From NCBI RefSeq assembly GCF_019393635.1, contig NC_057864.1:81130882-81194881 (forward strand): a stretch of 64,000 bases of DNA, in the 5' to 3' direction. The translations under genes were made by a program, and so were the position numbers. The notes below the pieces were generated by a model. It was not told the origin of the DNA and did no database searches. It saw nothing but the letters and a program-made list of their open reading frames with translations. Of this stretch, positions 1 to 10,641 are shown piece by piece. This DNA comes from Dromiciops gliroides. Its lineage: Eukaryota; Chordata; Mammalia; Microbiotheria; Microbiotheriidae. The first letter of the stretch is position 1. Each line of letters starts with the position of its first letter.

Positions 1-72
1 AATTGCAAGTCATGACATCCCCTCCCTGATGTCATGATCCTCTTTAAGAACAAAAGACAAACAAAAACAAGA
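1..72 (+). mobile_element. 3' tail of a composite tRNA/RTE-tailed SINE
   Basis: The stretch matches the last part of the longer SINE seen whole at 3847-4158: a CATGACATC...TGATGTCATG block followed by a CTCTTTAAGAACAAAAGAC tail and an A-rich end. The head lies outside the window. The tail resembles the 3' end of the RTE LINE at 50907-50968. Confidence 0.75.
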
Positions 73-481
73 AGTACCTACATTGTATCTAGCACTGTGA
101 GAAACTCGGGGAATATAAAGAAAGGCAAATAACAGTCTTTGCTTTAAAGGACCTAACAGTCTAACAGGTGATAATATGCAAAGAACCATGTACAAACAAG
201 CTATATGCAGAATAAAATAGGAATAATCAACAGAAAGGAGGTATTGGAATTAAAAGATTAATAAATCTTCCCGAAGGAGTTGGGATTTTATATGGGATTT
301 GAAGGAAAGCAAGAGGCATAGATGAAGAAAGAGAGCGTATTGGAGACCACCAGTGATAATGCCCCAAATCAAGAGATGGAATATCTTATTTAAGTAACAG
401 TAAGGAGGCCAGTTTCACTGAATTTCAGAGTATGTCATAGTGGTAGTATAAAGTATAAGAAGAATAGGAAGTGTGTGTGTG

Positions 482-512
<31 letters not shown>

Positions 513-795
513 TAGGAAGTGCTTTGAATATCAAACAGGGTTTTATTTTTGACACTGGATGATTTAGTGCCACTGGAGTCGATTGGGTTGGGGTAAGTTT
601 AGATCTATTCCTTTGGAATATCATTGACTTCCTAGGTGAGGATGGCCTAGGGTAAGGGAAAGACCTGAGAGGGGGGTGGGGGAGACTGACCATCAGGCTA
701 TGATAGTGGTCAAGAAGGTGTGAGGTGATGAGAGCCTTAACTAGTGGGCTGGAAATATTAGAGTAGAGAAGGGGTAATATGTGAGAGGTAAAATT
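73..795 (-). mobile_element. Ancient L2/L3-like interspersed repeat
   Basis: The text runs through phrases that recur in old marsupial repeats, such as the AAGGAGGCCAGT, GTGCTTTGAAT and GTGAGGTGATGAGAGCCTTA blocks. The GT array at 472-511 lies inside it and an LTR begins at its right edge. Family name and strand are inference from memory; decay is heavy. Confidence 0.45.
472..511. repeat. (GT)n microsatellite
   Basis: About 20 GT units with one T interruption. The open frame across it on the minus strand is a low-complexity artefact. Confidence 0.95.
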
Positions 796-800
796 CACAG

Positions 801-1238
801 TGTTTGGGGGGACTTGCAACCTAGATCAGGGGGCTAGCTCACCCAAAGATTTGGAGACTCATCATGAATCTTGTAAAATGAAAAGATTTATTAGAGCAAA
901 ATACATAGCCAGAAGACAGACTCACTATGGAAAATCTGTCTCACTAGAGTAAGAGAAGACCTGGTCTTTTGTATCATTACAAAACAAAAGGGAGGGAAGG
1001 ACAAGTTAACTGGTAGGGGATCTTTGAATAATGGGGTATCAGTAGGATATGTAGCATCCATCCATATTCTGCATTTCATCTTGCAGGATATTGCTTATTA
1101 GCATACCAGGGTCATGCTTGGCCACACCTTATTCCTGAGGTGGGATTCAGAGCTGCTTTTCCCTTGGGAAAGTTTTAAAGGATTTCTTGGGGGTTAGAAT
1201 CTTTAGGGTTTTTTGGGTCCCAGTATATTCTTACAACA
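801..1238 (-). mobile_element. Solo LTR of an endogenous retrovirus
   Basis: Read on the minus strand the element starts TGTTGTAAGAATATACTGGG and ends with CCCCCAAACA, giving the TG...CA ends of a retroviral LTR. A polyadenylation signal (AATAAA on the minus strand) lies near 887-892. No gag, pol or env sequence flanks it. I could not see a clear target-site duplication. Confidence 0.6.
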
Positions 1239-1274
1239 GAATGAGAGAGAATGAGGAACAAAAGATGAGACCTA

Positions 1275-1735
1275 GGTTTTGATTGCAAAATGGCTAAACA
1301 AACTGTGGTATATGAAAGTCACATAATACTACTCTACAAGGAAAAATGAAAATGATGAATGTAGAGAAGCATAGAATTACATAAAAGTTGCAACGTGAAG
1401 TAAAAAGAGCCAAGAAGACAATATACACGATGATGTCAACAATGCAAATAGAAAGAGTAACCACTAAAAAATTTAAAATGAAAATTTCTAAAGAATAAGC
1501 TTAGCACCAAAGAAGAGAGATTGTTTCTTTTCTCTCCTTTATAGAAGATAGTGTCCACATTTATGGTGCATTACACATAATGTAAGATTTTTCAATTTAC
1601 TTATTGGCTTTATTGATTGCTTATTCCCTTTCTCTTTTAAATCTCCACCCTAAGGTTCTCTGGGAAGGGAGAGAAAAGGGATAGAAGAAAAAATCTAGGC
1701 CTTGTAAAAAACAAAAGAAATTTTAAAAAGCTCTC
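1275..1735 (+). mobile_element. Old L1 3' end
   Basis: It begins with the conserved segment AAATGGCTAAACAAACTGTG, which in younger copies (38600-38640) reads as the post-ORF2 region, continues through AACAATATACACGATGATG, and ends in a GGGAAGGGAGA stretch and an A-rich tail. It is more diverged than the L1 copies later in the window, so it belongs to an older subfamily. Confidence 0.65.
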
Positions 1736-1839
1736 ACAAAATATCCACAGAACACTTTCCAGAGGATTAGGTATAAACTTTATGCTGATTTGATCAAAGG
1801 ACAGGGACAAGAATTATCCACAAATACATCTCTATTCAA

Positions 1840-1950
1840 CTGATGCTCAAATGCATACTATGGGCAAGGCACAGTGCTAATCATTGGGGCTACAAAGACA
1901 AAAACAAAACATACCTCAACCTGACTGTATACAAATTGCCTTATTACAGG
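1840..1950 (-). mobile_element. L2-like 3' fragment
   Basis: The phrases CTATGGGCAAGGCACAGTGC and GGGGCTACAAAGACAAAAAC match the antisense of the L2 3' end (activity-independent consensus: tract length, 'ggcactgtgc', 'ggggatacaaagac'). Confidence 0.55.
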
Positions 1951-2493
1951 GAAAGAGAAGCTATGGTTGAATTGTAGAATGCAGGTCAACAGAAGGGATT
2001 ACTTATCTATTAAATTATTAATGAATAAAGAACAATGACTTTGACTTCAGATTAGAGCTCTGTTTAGCATGTTCTCCTTCCCATTCAAGGATGGCTCTGA
2101 TGTCTCATTATCAGAAAGGTTTGATTTGAGGATTTTCTTGAGTGTAATAAACTCCTTTACCACTAAACCTTCAACATCCTCACCAAATTGCTTCATCATA
2201 TACAATCAAGAAAGGGAGCTTGGGTTAGAATCTGTGTCTGTACAACATGAAAAGTACTCATAGAAGAAAACAAAACTTCCTGTTTTCCATGAGGCTCAAA
2301 CCTATACCTTTGATCTCAATAACATTAGACTATATTCAATTGACTCTAAAAATTAAAGTCACTGATGTTTCTGAATTTCTTTCAAATTAATCTGCTATTT
2401 GTAAATAAATGTTATCATCGATTTTAGTTGAAATGATGATTGGAACTCTTTTGCTTCTATATGTTTAGATTTATTATTAATATAAACAATTAT
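1951..2493. other. No identified feature
   Basis: AT-rich sequence with no recognised repeat or coding signal. The 64-codon frame at 2069-2263 has no recognisable motif. Confidence 0.5.
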
Positions 2494-2506
2494 GAAGTTT
2501 ATCTAC

Positions 2507-2791
2507 TTATTATATTTTTTTTTGGTAGGGCAATGAGGGTTAAGTGACTTGCCCAGGGGCACACAGTTACTAAGTGTCTAGTGTCTTATGTCAGATTTGA
2601 ACTCAGGTCCTCCTGAATCCAGGGATGGTGCTTTATCCACTGGGCCATCTAGCTGTCCCATGATAACATCCTTAGAGTAAAATTGAGGGGTGAGAGGACT
2701 GCGCTGGGGGAGAGGGAAGGAGAGAGGTAGAATGGGGTGAAATCCCACATAAAAGAAACAGGAAAGAGTTTATGGATTTGGGGGAAAAATG
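2507..2791 (-). mobile_element. SINE joined to an L1 linker fragment, one insertion
   Basis: 2510-2659 is a minus-strand tRNA-type SINE with its T-run on the left. 2663-2790 is a piece of L1 inter-ORF linker on the plus strand (GGTAGAATGGGGTGAAATCC...CACATAAAAGAAACAGG). The 13-mer GAAGTTTATCTAC flanks the whole block at 2494-2506 and 2792-2804, which suggests that both parts arrived together as a chimera. Confidence 0.6.
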
Positions 2792-2821
2792 GAAGTTTAT
2801 CTACATTAAAAACTACAAATT

Positions 2822-3293
2822 TACTGAGAACTGACAGATCCCCCCACCTACTATCCATTCCCAGGCCAATGAATAGCCTGGGACTGACCAGTCTTTGTCA
2901 ATTCCAGACTCTTGATAGACTTATGGATCTCCCCCACCTTCCCCCAAGCAAAATGATTCTCCACCTCCTTACTTCTTGGACTTTATGTTATTATGAAACA
3001 AAGATCCACCTATACTAAGTAGTTTCTATTTAGAGTTAAGTAGCATCTATACTTAACTCAGGAGCAATTCTATGGTTCCTTTTGTTAAAGGTTCCTTTTC
3101 ATTAAGTAGTTGTGCTTGACTCTGGAGGAGTCTTTTGGTTCCCTTTTGTTCTGTTACCCCATAAAAACTCTGTTCTCCTTTCCCATCTTTGGATATTCTT
3201 AGCTTCTTGCTTTGAGATACCAGGAGCTATAAGTTTCTCTGCCCCATTAAAGACCTTATTTCTCCTATATTGATTTTTTTCCTTAATTTACAG
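2822..3293 (+). mobile_element. Probable solo LTR
   Basis: LTR-like layout: TG start near 2822, a TATA-like CCATAAAAACTCTG near 3160, then CCCCATTAAAGACC as a variant polyadenylation signal near 3244, and a CA end near 3293. No retroviral genes adjoin it. Ends are approximate. Confidence 0.5.
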
Positions 3294-3504
3294 GTTAAAA
3301 ACTTGTGAGGCCAGAAGTGAGATTCAAACTCAGGGAGTTCTGATTTTGGAATTAGCAGTACCCAAGTTCAAATCCCACTTCTGTGAATAAAATACATTAT
3401 CCACATCAGACAGTTACCTTCTTCTTCCCCAAATATTTAATGACTGTAAAATGATTTAGAATTCTTATGAGGCATTTTTCTTAGTTCCTGGGTGATGATG
3501 GGGA

Positions 3505-3766
3505 AGGAAATAAACATTTATATAATGCTTACTATGTACCAGGCACTGAGCTAAGTATTTTTTCAAATATTATCTCAATTGATCTTCACAGTCACCCTGT
3601 AATGTAGGTGCTACTTTTATCCCCATTTTACAGCTGTGGAAATTGAGGCAAACAAAGGTTGTTACTTGACCAGGGTCACACAGCTAGTAAATTTCTGATG
3701 CTATATTTTAACTCAGGTCTTCCTGATTCCAAGACTGGCATTCTACTGCAACACCATCTACCTCCA
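3505..3766 (-). mobile_element. CORE-SINE (MIR/MAR1 type), near full length
   Basis: On the minus strand it runs from the tRNA-like head through TAGCTGTGTGACC and the CORE segment (CCATTTTACAGCTGTGG on plus, i.e. the usual 'ccattttacagatgagg' box) to the short 3' end AAACATTTATATAATGC. Confidence 0.8.
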
Positions 3767-3846
3767 ACTGATGAAAATGACAATGATGACAATCATTACT
3801 AATCAATGCCATCACCACAACCACCATCACAATTACTATCATCACT

Positions 3847-4158
3847 GGGGAAGCTAGGTGCCTCAGTGAATAGAACACTGACCCTAAAGTTGGGAGGACC
3901 TGAATTCTCAATCTCACCTCAGACAATTACTAGCTGTGTGACCCTGGGCATGTAATTTAACCTCAATTGCCTTAAATATATGGGGCCATCTCCAGTCATC
4001 CAGTTATATATCTTACCATTGGACCCAGATGGCTCTGGAGGAAAGAGTGAGGTTGGTGAATTTGCACAGCTCTCCCTCACTTAAATCCAATTCACTGCAA
4101 GTCATGACATCACCCTGATGTTATGATCCCCTTCAAGAAGGAAGGACAAACATCATAA
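3847..4158 (+). mobile_element. Composite SINE, full length
   Basis: It has a tRNA-derived head with TAGCTGTGTGACCCTGGGCA, a middle block GGGGCCATCTCCAGTCATCC, a GAGTGAGGTTGGTGAATTTG block, and the tail TGATGTTATGATCCCCTTCA that resembles the RTE 3' end at 50907. Other copies are at 1-72, 7188-8312 (split) and 26518-26816. Confidence 0.8.
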
Positions 4159-5176
4159 TCACCAGTAATGTAAGGCAGTTACTACAACTATCACTTCTCC
4201 TACTACTACTCTTCTCAATTATTCAAAAAGTACCATGTCAGGTTTCTATATGATATAAGGGAACATTTTTTTTAATGATAGACTCTCTTCAATGCAGGTA
4301 TCTTTTGTTCTAGCTGACAATATTTCTGCCAGAATCTTTTATTTTCCTTTGCCAGGGAAAGTTTTTGAATAGCAGTAATAATTCTAGATCACGTATGTTC
4401 TAGAAATAGCCAAAACATTCTGAGAAAAGTCTAAGGGGCAGCATCTGAATTGAGTATGCAGTCTATATGCACAATGCCTGAGTGTAGAGAGTAGTTGGCA
4501 TACTAATGGTTGCTGAAGCAGGAAATTACCTATTTCAAGGATGTGGGCACTTGATGATATGTGAAAAGGCTCAGTCTGCATTCCTACCAGGAGCCCAAAC
4601 CAATATTGCAAGTACAATTTAGGGCAGAGAGGTTTTCTACATCTGTTTAGATCATTCTCATGGCATCAGGCTCAAACCCATTAAGAGATTTTTCGTATTC
4701 TTCTTGCCTACTCCTCATATCCAGGGTGGATTTCTCTAATAGACAGATGACATTAGTTTGGTTTACTCTTACTTGGGGGAGTGAGAAAAGGGTGAGTAAC
4801 TTTATAAAAGCAAGAAAGTTTACTCTGCCTAAAAAAGAATAATTCAAGTATAAAGCTCCAAAATGCAAATTAGGTTTGGATCTTTGAAAAAAAGGAAGAA
4901 ACTATATAGGAATTGACAGTCTATCAAATATATAATATCTATTAAATATATAAAGAGCCTTAAGGGACTTGAGTTCTGAAGATACATGAGAATGGTGACA
5001 CAGGATGTTTAAAATCTTGGGACATTAAATCAATTTTCATAACTGAACAATAATGTTTCCCCCGCATCAATTTAAGAAAGATGAAGTTTCTACATTGTTT
5101 TTGGAATAAGATTGATTTTCTAAACTCGTTAGCAAAGAGTAATAACAATCAAAATGTTATGGGGTTGGGACATGTC
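4159..5176. other. No identified feature
   Basis: I see no recognised repeat or gene. Short frames at 4384-4617, 4647-4868 and 4960-5148 show no domain motif and no splice or start context worth calling. Confidence 0.5.
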
Positions 5177-5640
5177 AAGGCGTTTGGGACTATTAAAGTT
5201 TAAATTGGCCAGCTAAACTGAAGGACAAACATACCTTGAGAATAAGAGAGATAAGCCTATTATGCATGGCTGCTGCCTGATAGGTGCCAGGGGACAGAGA
5301 TAACTCCAGAAGTTTGGATCACTAACTCTCACTCAAGCTTTCCCCACCCCCAAAGGCAACTTTCCATTTTTAGGTGGTTACCCCATCCAGTCACCCCATC
5401 TACAGTCTATAAAAGCTTTTGACTTTTTCCTGTTTGAGGAGATAGGTATCTTGGAGAATAATGTCTCTGAGACCATCTCCCCTTGAGAGAAGTCCTTGAC
5501 TTTTCTCTTGGTCTCCTTTCTCTAGAGCCTAAATTTAAAAAATATATATTTTATTCTATTTGGATTTGAGTGTGTGAGGGTGTAATACTTTAAAAAGGAT
5601 CAATTAAGGACCTCCCCCCACCAATTTCCCCTATGATAAT
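5177..5640 (+). mobile_element. LTR1 family, copy a
   Basis: This is one of three related LTRs. Shared blocks are CAGAGATAACTCCAGAAG, CTCAAGCTTTCCCCACC, GCAACTTTCCATTTTTAGG and TATA-like TCTATAAAAGC. The relatives are at 16133-16545 (+) and 21416-21824 (-). Boundaries come from where the copies stop aligning. Confidence 0.65.
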
Positions 5641-5998
5641 AGCAACAAAATCCAAGATCTCTAATTACAAATATAACAAATGTTACAGTATTTGCCATTG
5701 ACATTTTTAGAGGTCCTTTGAATCTCATTGGGTACAATTTAGTTACATCAGTATATAAACTACTCTATCTAGCTTAAGTTTCTTCCTTTTACAATCATTC
5801 ATACAAATGCCAATGTGATATTCTCAAAACATAGGTCAGGACATGTCACTTGCAGGATCAAATTTGTTCTCTATTTTTGAGAAGAAAGAGGCATTTAAAA
5901 CCCTCTGTAACTTTGCTCTAACATAAATTTCTAGGCTTATCATACATTACCCTCATTTTATTAACTTCAAAGTCTTGTCCAACTGGCCTTTCCCCAAA
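5641..5998. other. No identified feature
   Basis: AT-rich stretch without recognised repeat or coding signal. Confidence 0.45.
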
Positions 5999-6148
5999 AT
6001 TCTTTTTTTTTTAGTGAGGCAATTGGGGTTAAGTGACTTGCCCAGGGTCACACAGCTAGTAAGTGTTAATTGTCTGAGGCCGGATTTGAACTCAGGTACT
6101 CCTGACTCCAGGGCCAGTGCTCTATCCACTGTGCCACCTAGCCGCTCC
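5999..6148 (-). mobile_element. tRNA-type SINE (WALLSI/Mar1 type)
   Basis: T-run on the left, then the complement of the SINE tail, TAGCTGTGTGACC block, box B (GGATTTGAACTC) and box A regions, ending CCACCTAGCCGCTCC. Confidence 0.9.
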
Positions 6149-6283
6149 TTTCCCCAAGATTCTTAATACTTAAAATTCTATTTCCGGTCTCCATGCTTTG
6201 ACACAGTTGGTCCTCTTGTACCTGGAAATGCACAAAGTCATCACTTCTGGATTTTAGTATACCTCATTTTCTTCAAATTTCAC

Positions 6284-6430
6284 TTACCTGGGCAAGCTAT
6301 TTACTATAACTAAGCCTCAGTTTTCTCCTTCGTAAAATGAGAATCCTCACAGGGCTAATGTGAGAATAAATGAGATAACATATGTACTTTCCTAACATTA
6401 AAGCATCAAATGAATGTTAACTGTTATCAT
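6284..6430 (+). mobile_element. CORE-SINE/MIR fragment
   Basis: The CORE box is recognisable: GCCTCAGTTTTCTCCTTCGT, AAATGAGAATCC, and AATGAGATAACATATG. Confidence 0.65.
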
Positions 6431-6544
6431 TAATAATAACACTAATGATCTTTACAGTGAAACATAGTCTTGCTCACACAGATGTATCATCTAAAATCAG
6501 GATTTTAGGTACTTTCACTAAATATAATAGCCCTAGGGATTTGC

Positions 6545-6725
6545 AGACTGTCAGAGCTGAAATACAGATCATCTAGTATGACCTCATTTTACAGAAAAAT
6601 TTTTAAAAAGCAATACAAAAACAAAATGGAGACACAGAAAATTAAAGTAACTATCTCAAGGCCATATAACTAACAAACGTCTGAATTAGGACTCAAGCTC
6701 AGGACTGACTCCATGTTGTGAGTTT
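6545..6725 (-). mobile_element. MIR-related repeat
   Basis: The order GTCAGAGCTGAAATACAG, CCTCATTTTACAGAAAAA, TCAAGGCCATATAACTAAC is that of the antisense MIR/THER type repeat, heavily decayed. Confidence 0.5.
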
Positions 6726-7187
6726 AAGGCATCCCTATCACTGTCATTTTTAAGATGGTTTAAACAACCACAAGAGTGCTATTTAAATCAACACATCCAT
6801 CCCTGATGTCTAAATAATTACAAAACAGGGCAGCTTTAATGTAGAAATGCATAAGAAAAAATAAAACTTTTAGCAGAAACATCAAGAAGTTACTTAATAA
6901 GCAAGTTGATGATAATAGATTTCAGTAAAGGAAATTGGAAGGGAAAAAAAGCAATAATCCATGACTTCTTTCTATTATTTTGGAAAGCTCATGAAGGAGT
7001 TTGGGCTTGAAAAAATTTGTATATAGTGAAAGAAAAGGGGGGTTGCTTACCTGGGGGTATGTATTTCAGAAGAAGAGCCTGGCCTCAGATGAAAGAATGG
7101 AAGCAGGAGTGAAAGGATCAAATAGCCTAGTGTGAATAGAATTCCTTGGGAAGACAAGCATGTCCATGGAGAGCTAGAAGAAAAGCA

Positions 7188-7432
7188 GGGCAGATAGGTA
7201 GCACAGTGGATAGGGCACTGACCTTGAAGTTGGGCAGGCCTGAGTTCAAATCTTACTTTAGACCCTTACTAACTGCGTGACTCTGGACAAGACACAACCC
7301 CAATTACCTTAAACGTCTGGGGCCATCTCCAGTCATTCTGATATCTATCTTGCCACAGGACCCAGAATGTTCTGGAGAACAGAGTGAGGTTTTTAAATTT
7401 GCACAGCCCTCCTTCACTTAAATTCAATTCTC
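7188..7432 (+). mobile_element. Composite SINE, left half
   Basis: It starts GGGCAGATAGGTAGCACAGT and runs to CACTTAAATTCAATTC, where the intact copy (4080-4095) continues into CACTGCAAGTCATGACATC. Here the element is cut by the LTR at 7433-8247; its tail resumes at 8248. Confidence 0.8.
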
Positions 7433-8247
7433 TGAATGAAAATGGAAAACTTGATTTGCTTGAATCCCCCATTTATCCAGTTAATCATAACAACTTATGA
7501 GGACTGTCTTGGCTAACACAGCAACAGTCCTTTCCTGACCAAAGTCAACTTATCTGGAGAATTTTAGTAACTCTGAAGCCAATTAAGCTTATACCAGCAT
7601 CACACCAGATCCTGATCAATTTTGTGATGGTGGTTTATGAACCTTCCAGAGACATTACTATCTTATGTGACTGCAAGTTATGAGACTATGAATATCTCCC
7701 ATTTATAGCCTCTAGCTCTTCCCTAACCAGTTATGGGACCGAGAATTATCTTGTCTTTTGAGAGATCTCCTTGGCGAGACATCTCTTAATCAAACCTTGT
7801 ACTGTCAATTGCTTATCACCAAGGATACTTTCTGATTTGTGTATCAAAGTCTACCTCCTTGATCCCTGGAATTCCTCACTCCCCCTCCTCTTGAGAAGGG
7901 AACCCACTGACTAAACCCACCTTTCCCTTCAAAATTCCTTAACTGCCTTTATTTAAAAAATGTATATAAACCCACACAATCTACTACCTGGTGTCCTATT
8001 CAGCACTGGATGGATAGTACCCATGCAGCATGTGAAGTTTTTCTTTCCTTTCTTGCTTAATAAAAACCTTTAATTTTATAGGCATTGTCTTTTTCTGGCT
8101 TGCTTTCCCTTTTGGGAAGAAAGGGATTCAGTTCTCAAGAACTGGCCTTTGTGTTCTCTGGAGAAGTGGCCTTTGCATTTTCCTGTCTTCCCCTTTGGGG
8201 AATGAAAGATTTAAATTCCATTTAAGGGAGGTTTGCCTTGGTTTACA
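7433..8247 (+). mobile_element. Solo LTR inside a composite SINE
   Basis: TG at 7433 and CA at 8246-8247. There is a TATA-like TGTATATAAACCC near 7962 and an AATAAA signal near 8060 (CTTAATAAAAACC). The flanks ATTCTC (7427-7432) and ATTATA (8248-8253) sit at the same point of the SINE and may be a decayed 6-bp target duplication. No internal retroviral genes remain. Confidence 0.65.
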
Positions 8248-8312
8248 ATTATATGTCATAACATCACCCTGATGTCATGGTCCTCTTCAAGAACAAAGGA
8301 GAAACAACAAGA
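8248..8312 (+). mobile_element. Composite SINE, right half (tail)
   Basis: TGTCATAACATCACCCTGAT followed by the CTTCAAGAACAAAGG tail completes the SINE begun at 7188. Confidence 0.75.
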
Positions 8313-8764
8313 AGAAAAGTAGTCCATAGAGTCTTAATGGAGCCTTTGAAGACAAAGATTTGGGCATCTGATAAGATTCTTAGCACACCATCTATAGATA
8401 AATTAACTGTGATAGGAAAAAAAGGACAATTTTAGAACATAATGTAAAAAGCAATATGTCATCCCCTTTATATGATTTCCTTTACTTTGATGGGTACATT
8501 TAATTTCCTTTACGGGAAAAGTGAAGTGTCCACATTATGGAGAAAAATACACATGATATAATTTTAAATTGCTATCAAATTTACTGCAAATGACTTACAG
8601 AATTAGATGATCCATTATCTCGATGAATATTATTACTTAGTTCAAAGATAGCACTTTGATTAAAATGGTATTCATCCCCTCCCAAAAAATGGCAAGCATT
8701 AATTAGTTAAGTCTTTCTCATGTTCCATAGGTTAGTTAAATAGAGTTGATTATAGTCTTTGGAA
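8313..8764. other. No identified feature
   Basis: AT-rich stretch, no recognised repeat or gene. Confidence 0.45.
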
Positions 8765-8944
8765 TCATAGGATCTGAGATGTAGAGCTGGAAGAGAAGTT
8801 AGAATCCATAAAGTTCCACTCTCTCATTGTATACATGAGGATTTGGATTCCAGAGAAATTATAGAACTTGACCAAAGTGGTGGAGTTGTGGTATGAACAC
8901 AGTTGCTTTCTTTTAAATCCAGTACTAATTCCATTGTACCATGT
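8765..8944 (-). mobile_element. MIR/THER-like repeat
   Basis: It opens with ATCATAGGATCTGAGATGTA and TAGAGCTGGAAG, and passes through a decayed 'attatagaacttgacca' block. These are the antisense landmarks of this old SINE class. Confidence 0.5.
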
Positions 8945-9675
8945 TGTATCCCTTGAGTTAGCAGGACATTCAAGTGATTACTGGTCTGGTGCCCTATCTT
9001 TGGAAACTATTATTCTAAACTAGTCAAAAAAACATAGACATCTAGATTGTTTTAAGGATAAATATTGTTAACATGAAAGTATGGCTCACCAGGATTTGAT
9101 GGAGCTCCTTATTATCCAAATAGATTTTATGAGACCCTGGATTAATAGAAGAAAAAATGCCCTTTGACTAAAGCTCCAAGCTGAACCCAGATAGCTAGCA
9201 GATAAGTTCCTATTTACTAACTTCTTTCCCCAAGAGAGTAAATAGATCCTATTGTTCTCCTTAACAAATATCTAGGCATCCTTGTCCTTGGTATATCCTT
9301 CCTGTGTCTTTAAGCTCCCTGTTAGAATATTTACTGTAGGTTAATTTGTATCATGCTAATAAAACTGACATCTCTGTGACCAGTAAGCAAAGAAAACCTT
9401 ATATACCCTCAGAAAGACAGAATCCTCTAGCCCCTTTGGAAAGGGTCTCCAGCATGATCATGTTATTTCTTCTTGGTACAAAATAAATTGATATTATGTT
9501 TTTCCTGTCTGTCTCTGATCTGGTTTTTCCTATAGGAGACATTATGTTCTCTGATCTGTTTTATTCATAGGAGGACAGGTATGGAAACAAATTGTAGGAG
9601 ATATTATAAAATTTATTTCTCTGATCTGTGTTTTTTTTTCCTTTTTTTTCTTTTTTGTAGGAGACAGGCAAATAA
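8945..9675 (+). mobile_element. LTR3 family, copy a, with a remnant of upstream coding sequence
   Basis: It aligns along its length with the inverted copy at 18870-19690. It has a TATA-like CTTATATACCC near 9397, an AATAAA near 9482, and a downstream part in which a CTCTGATCTG...GGAGACA unit recurs about three times (near 9513, 9551 and 9620). The left part, to about 9145, matches the end of the open frame at 19405-19665 but carries a frameshift. Confidence 0.65.
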
Positions 9676-10471
9676 AAACTATATTTAATTTTTAACAATA
9701 TAAAAATACACTAAAAGAAATGTCCTTCCTCTTACTTCCCCTTTATTCCTATAAATTATACTTTGCAAATAACTTAAATCTTCCTTGCATCATTTAAAAA
9801 TTTTTATGGATGTAAGCTTTGGATGTTATGAAAAACACCTGTCATGTATCCCTCCCAACTTTTATAGTACTGGAAGTCACTTATTACATTACAATAAGAA
9901 CTCTGTAGGTCAAGACCATAGTAATTTAGCAGTGGTTACAGTTTGTGCCTGGTTGTACCAAAGTTTATATTTCCCCAGCTTATAGGGTGGGGGATGTTTC
10001 TTTTATTGAGCAAATGAATACTACAAGTTAGAGTGGGAAGGGAATATTTACTTAAGAGTACAACACTTCTGAGCAGTTTGTAAGCATCCATTTGCATACA
10101 AATCAAACTATGCTAATTGAATCATTTTCCATGTATCAGTATTTATTATCCAGGTAACATTTTGTTAGACCAATTAGTGCTACTGTCTTTACTTGAAAGT
10201 AATTAGACTTCATTTTTAAAAAAATTGTATAATTAGCTGATCTCCCATTATAACCTAGTTGGAGAGGTAAAACATACACACATTAAAAGTTATGGAACAA
10301 GCAATGCAAGGGAAGTGACAAAGTCTTTGTATGATAAAACTAAATTATTGAGGACAGTAAGAGAAATCAAATTCTAATATCAAAATAGTATATTTTGTGC
10401 ACATTGATTTAACATAACTTCTTTTATCTTGAATTTCAGAAGAAATTTCTCATTAATTTGAACACTTTAAA
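9676..10471. promoter_or_regulatory. Non-repeat AT-rich stretch with octamer motif, possible conserved element
   Basis: No repeat recognised. 10088-10110 holds ATTTGCATACAAAT, an Oct/POU octamer (ATTTGCAT) with a mirrored half, followed by several TAAT homeodomain cores to 10240. Regulatory function is only a guess from motif content. Confidence 0.25.
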
Positions 10472-10484
10472 ATATAATAGTCCA

Positions 10485-10628
10485 GGGGGCAGCTAGATGG
10501 TGCAGTGGTTAAAGCACTGGCCCTGGATTCAGGAGTACCTGAGTTCAAATCCTGGCTGAGACACTTGACACTTACTAGCTGTGTGACCCTGGGCAAGTCA
10601 CTTAACCCCCATTGCCTGCAAAAAAAAA
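10485..10628 (+). mobile_element. tRNA-type SINE, clear target duplication
   Basis: Full SINE from GGGGGCAGCTAGATGG to an A-run. The 13-mer ATATAATAGTCCA occurs at 10472-10484 and 10629-10641, so this is a clean L1-type insertion. Confidence 0.95.
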
Positions 10629-10641
10629 ATATAATAGTCCA

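Noticed and set aside
5975..6166. Recurring peptide with LRPDLNSGTPDSRA and similar in many frames (also 27805, 32187, 37558, 51526, 62741)
   Set aside because: It is the antisense translation of the tRNA-type SINE and explains the recurrence.
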